Below, piece by piece: positions 54,725 through 58,650 of a DNA stretch of 64,000 nt; positions within the stretch are counted from its first letter, which is position 1; each line of letters begins with the position of its first letter. The notes beneath the pieces were generated by a model that saw only the letters and a program-made list of their open reading frames with translations, did no database searches and was not told where the DNA came from. The DNA is from Sipunculus nudus. Its lineage: Eukaryota; Annelida; Sipuncula; Golfingiida; Sipunculidae. The stretch is taken from contig CM049314.1 in assembly GCA_026874595.1 (NCBI GenBank), forward strand, positions 33,862,229 through 33,926,228, given 5' to 3'. The translations under genes and the position numbers were made by a program.

Positions 54725-54790
<66 letters not shown>

Positions 54791-57700
54791 ATTGAAGTTT
54801 TATTCTGTAGATGACCGAGCCCCCCTAGATTGTTAGACCTAATACCATAGACACAATTTAAAAAATACACAATTGACTTCAAATGTGTTGTGTCTCCCCC
54901 GTTTCAACTTCACTGTGGTATACCACAATGAACGCTCAAATGAAAAAAACTTCATGCAGGTTTCATAGAAAAGAGTTCTTAGGGAAAACATTTTGACTTC
55001 TTGTTGGTTTCTGAATCAGTACTATTCCCTGTTATTTAATCTCAAATTGCTTAAATATTTTGATTATTTTTTTTTATTGCGGACATACCCCATACACGCC
55101 CAGCCCTCGGCTGGTACACACGCACGACAGACGCGGTTACTTGAAAATATTTCGTTAACAGACAGTACATATGTGATTATTATGTCATGAATGTCAATGT
55201 TAATCAGACATGTTTGTCAAAGTCCGCTCTCATGAGACAAAGGTTGTTTCATACACAGACACCAGGTGGCACTGGTGTCCACTTAAGTAAATCAGTTTCA
55301 TGTTTTAACTGTGTTTTTTTATTTGTACACCCCATTCCACTACCCCTGTCCACCTGTTAGCTCTCGACAGTTTTGTGAGAGGCCTGATCGACTGAAGATG
55401 TTTTAGGCTCATCGAGCAGTTACAGGTTGCTGTCGTCAAGACTCCAGCCCTGAGCTCTTCCTAAGCGAAATTTTGAGTTTTTTTAAAGAAGCCCTAAATC
55501 TTTACTTTTTTCTTACCCCAGTATCTAACAGCAAATTATACCACTCCTTATATAAAATTCAAATATTTTGAAAGCTTTGATATTCCCTTTCAAATGAGAT
55601 GGAAAATATGGTATTTACACGCTTTTGAAAAAAAAGGTACACATTTTTTAACTTTAGATATTTAACTAACTTATAGCCACTGATAATTGTTCCTTGTTCT
55701 CTTTCAAACCAGAATGAAATAAAGTATATCTTATGCTATATTATAATATTGTTATATTATATTTTGTTATGTCAGTAGACTGTCAAAGACATAATAAAAT
55801 TCTTTTTATGTAGTACTATTTCACTTTACATATATATCTACCATTTAATCAGTGTATATTTAAACGTGCATTTGATCCCTTTTTAACTGTTTTGAATTGA
55901 AAATGAGCAGTTGTCATTCTGGAGTTGTGCAGTCATGTGCAGTCATGTCAGAGATTGAAAAAACACACTTATGGCCTTGAGTAAATAATTGAATCTCCTG
56001 TGATCACCCATGTTAAGGCTATAAACCTTATGATTATCAGTGGTATATACAAAGCCGGGATCTTTCGGGAATGGTTCAACCTTTAAATTAAAGGCTTCTG
56101 TCTGTGATGATCCAGATCCCTTGGCCGTCAACTGCTTGATAGATACCGTACATTCTCAAAACAAATCGAAATCTGAATTAATTCGAAAACGGTCCTTTCT
56201 AAAATGAGTATTTCTGTTTACTTAACAAATTCGAATGCCCAGATTTTTTAGTACCTTGAGTGAAAATATAAACTTTTAGTAGCTGTCGCATTTCCCATTT
56301 CTTGAAAGTCGACATCTGCACTGAACGGAAAACACCTTAGATTTGTACCTCACGCCATGCAGGCCCTACTCTAAGTAGTCATCACCGTTAGAGAGCAGTG
56401 GGTACCAGCCGGGGGTTTCGGTTACCCATAGGTACGGGACTTATTAATTTGTAAGCAATATTATATGAAGTCAGGTCTCTTGCCAGACCGATCTGATTGG
56501 CTTTACTTTATGCTGACGGGAACTTTTGATTACAAGTTGTGCAGTTCTACAATTTCCTAAATATATACCCTGCATGTTATCATACAACGTGCTTACTTTT
56601 TGCAATGTTCATACAATCAAGTAACATGAGTTGTGTGTGTATTTTGCACCTTACCACAAGATTTGAACTGAACGTATTTTTCCTGTCTCCAGTCATTCCC
56701 GCAATCATAAGTGTAGCATTTCCGGTATCTGCAGAGTCTTCTGTCTCCACAGTCCGTCTCACAAGGACCCCATCTTGTCCATTGTCCCCAAGGGTAATCT
56801 AAAAAAATAAAAAATATACATTTTGTAGCCCTCCTTCCCTGGGAAGTTTACTCTTGCACTTACTATAGAATCCGTAACAGTATATATAATTTTTAATTTT
56901 CTTACTATATAGCACATGTGGTAGATGAGTTTCTGTACTGTAAAGTTTGGTCAGAAATGACCATAGTGTCTCTCGCCAGATTATAATACTCGTCGCTCAA
57001 AGTGAAGAATTCATCGCAACAAACCATTCATGTTAAGTCGTGTTTCCATGTGCGCGTTTCTACGTATATGTGTGAAAACTCGCTCATATAATTTTGTAAT
57101 GGGGATGTTTCTATGTGTCCGTCAGCATATGTGCGTATATGTGTGAAAATGGCCACGGTAGCAATTATTACGCATAGGGTCTGCTCGAACTCAGGGATTT
57201 TGGATAAAATTACGTCACTTGACGATCTTTTTTTTTTCGTGGGCAGCCTCCTAATCCGCTGTTCATTTTCACTAGTCTGCCAGTTCACGCATATATGCAC
57301 ACATGGAAACTAACCTTTCTACATGAGCTGTGTGGACTCAGTTTTGACATAAATGTTTACTGAGTGTTCAGAAGAATTTAAATGTTTGTACTTACTCTCA
57401 TAAAGGTCGCGTAATATTCGGCCTCCCGTTCACAGCCAGCCAAGCTATGCTGGAAGGCTTAAGGGGGTCGATCCTTTAGTAATGTCATGAGGATCGATAC
57501 TGAACCCACAATCAATTTATCAGGGATTTTGAAGAAATTTGCATAAATGAGTTAATATGCATAAGATCGCTGTTAAAGGACGGGTCAAATCACAGAAGAA
57601 CCCCCCCCCCCCCCCCCCACCATAACCCCCATTACCCGGGTTAACTATAAATGTAAGGCAACCAGAACAGCAATAAGCGGTGAAAACAATGGCGTGTCGA

Positions 57701-58599
57701 GCTACTTGAAAGTATAATGTTATGGGGAAGCATTTCAAGATAAACGAAATCAGCTGATTAATTTAGTTTTACATTTGTTAGGCAGGTGTGTTTACTGAAA
57801 ACCCCTTACTTGGAAAATCTCCTGTCAACTATGGAACGAAATTTACTTCTTACTTTACAAATTCGTCAAGAATTAGATCTGTGTGGTTTAGCTAGTATAA
57901 GACACTCAGAAAAGTATTTTTTATCTCGTTCCAACCCGATAGTATCTCGTTCCCACGCGGTAGGTCGCGTTCCCACACGATAAATATATAAATATAAACA
58001 ATACAGGAAGACCTACATCTTAAATCCTTACGGCACAATTCTCTACACTGGATAAAGATTATAGTCGATTTATTTGCATGCATATGGAAGGGGCTTTATA
58101 CACTGAGACCCGAAATGATGCAACAGCGAACCTTACAGAACTCATGGGTCATGTTTTTTTTCTTCAGAGAATGTGTGTGTGTGTTTGTGTTGGGGGGGGG
58201 GGGGGTTACAGGATTCAGGATTTAATATGTGCCATATTCTATTTTCATAATATGAATTGCATGGCAGAAATATTATTGTGGAAAGATCTGAGATGGATAA
58301 TGAGCAATTTTCTGTAAAAAAAATTTTATCGCGTTTGAACGAGATAATATCGTGTGGGAACAATAAACTCTCGCGTGGGAACGGGATATGCCACCGTAGA
58401 TCTGATAATTAAAAGACAAAATACATTGCTTAAATATTAACAGGTATGTTCTACAATTCATGTAATTATCAAAGGAACTTAAGTAGTTATCTATTTGCTG
58501 TCTTGATTTGATCACTCTATGTTACATACCGCGAACCTTTAGAACAGATTACAATACACGAAAATAAATATAATTAAATAGGATATAAAGCTGTAAATG

Positions 58600-58650
<51 letters not shown>

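Noticed and set aside
55943-56131. 62-codon minus-strand frame between T1 and MAM-1
   Set aside because: An acceptor-like CAG is present, but the frame that fits phase 1 stops after about 14 codons and no donor follows. It may be repeat sequence.
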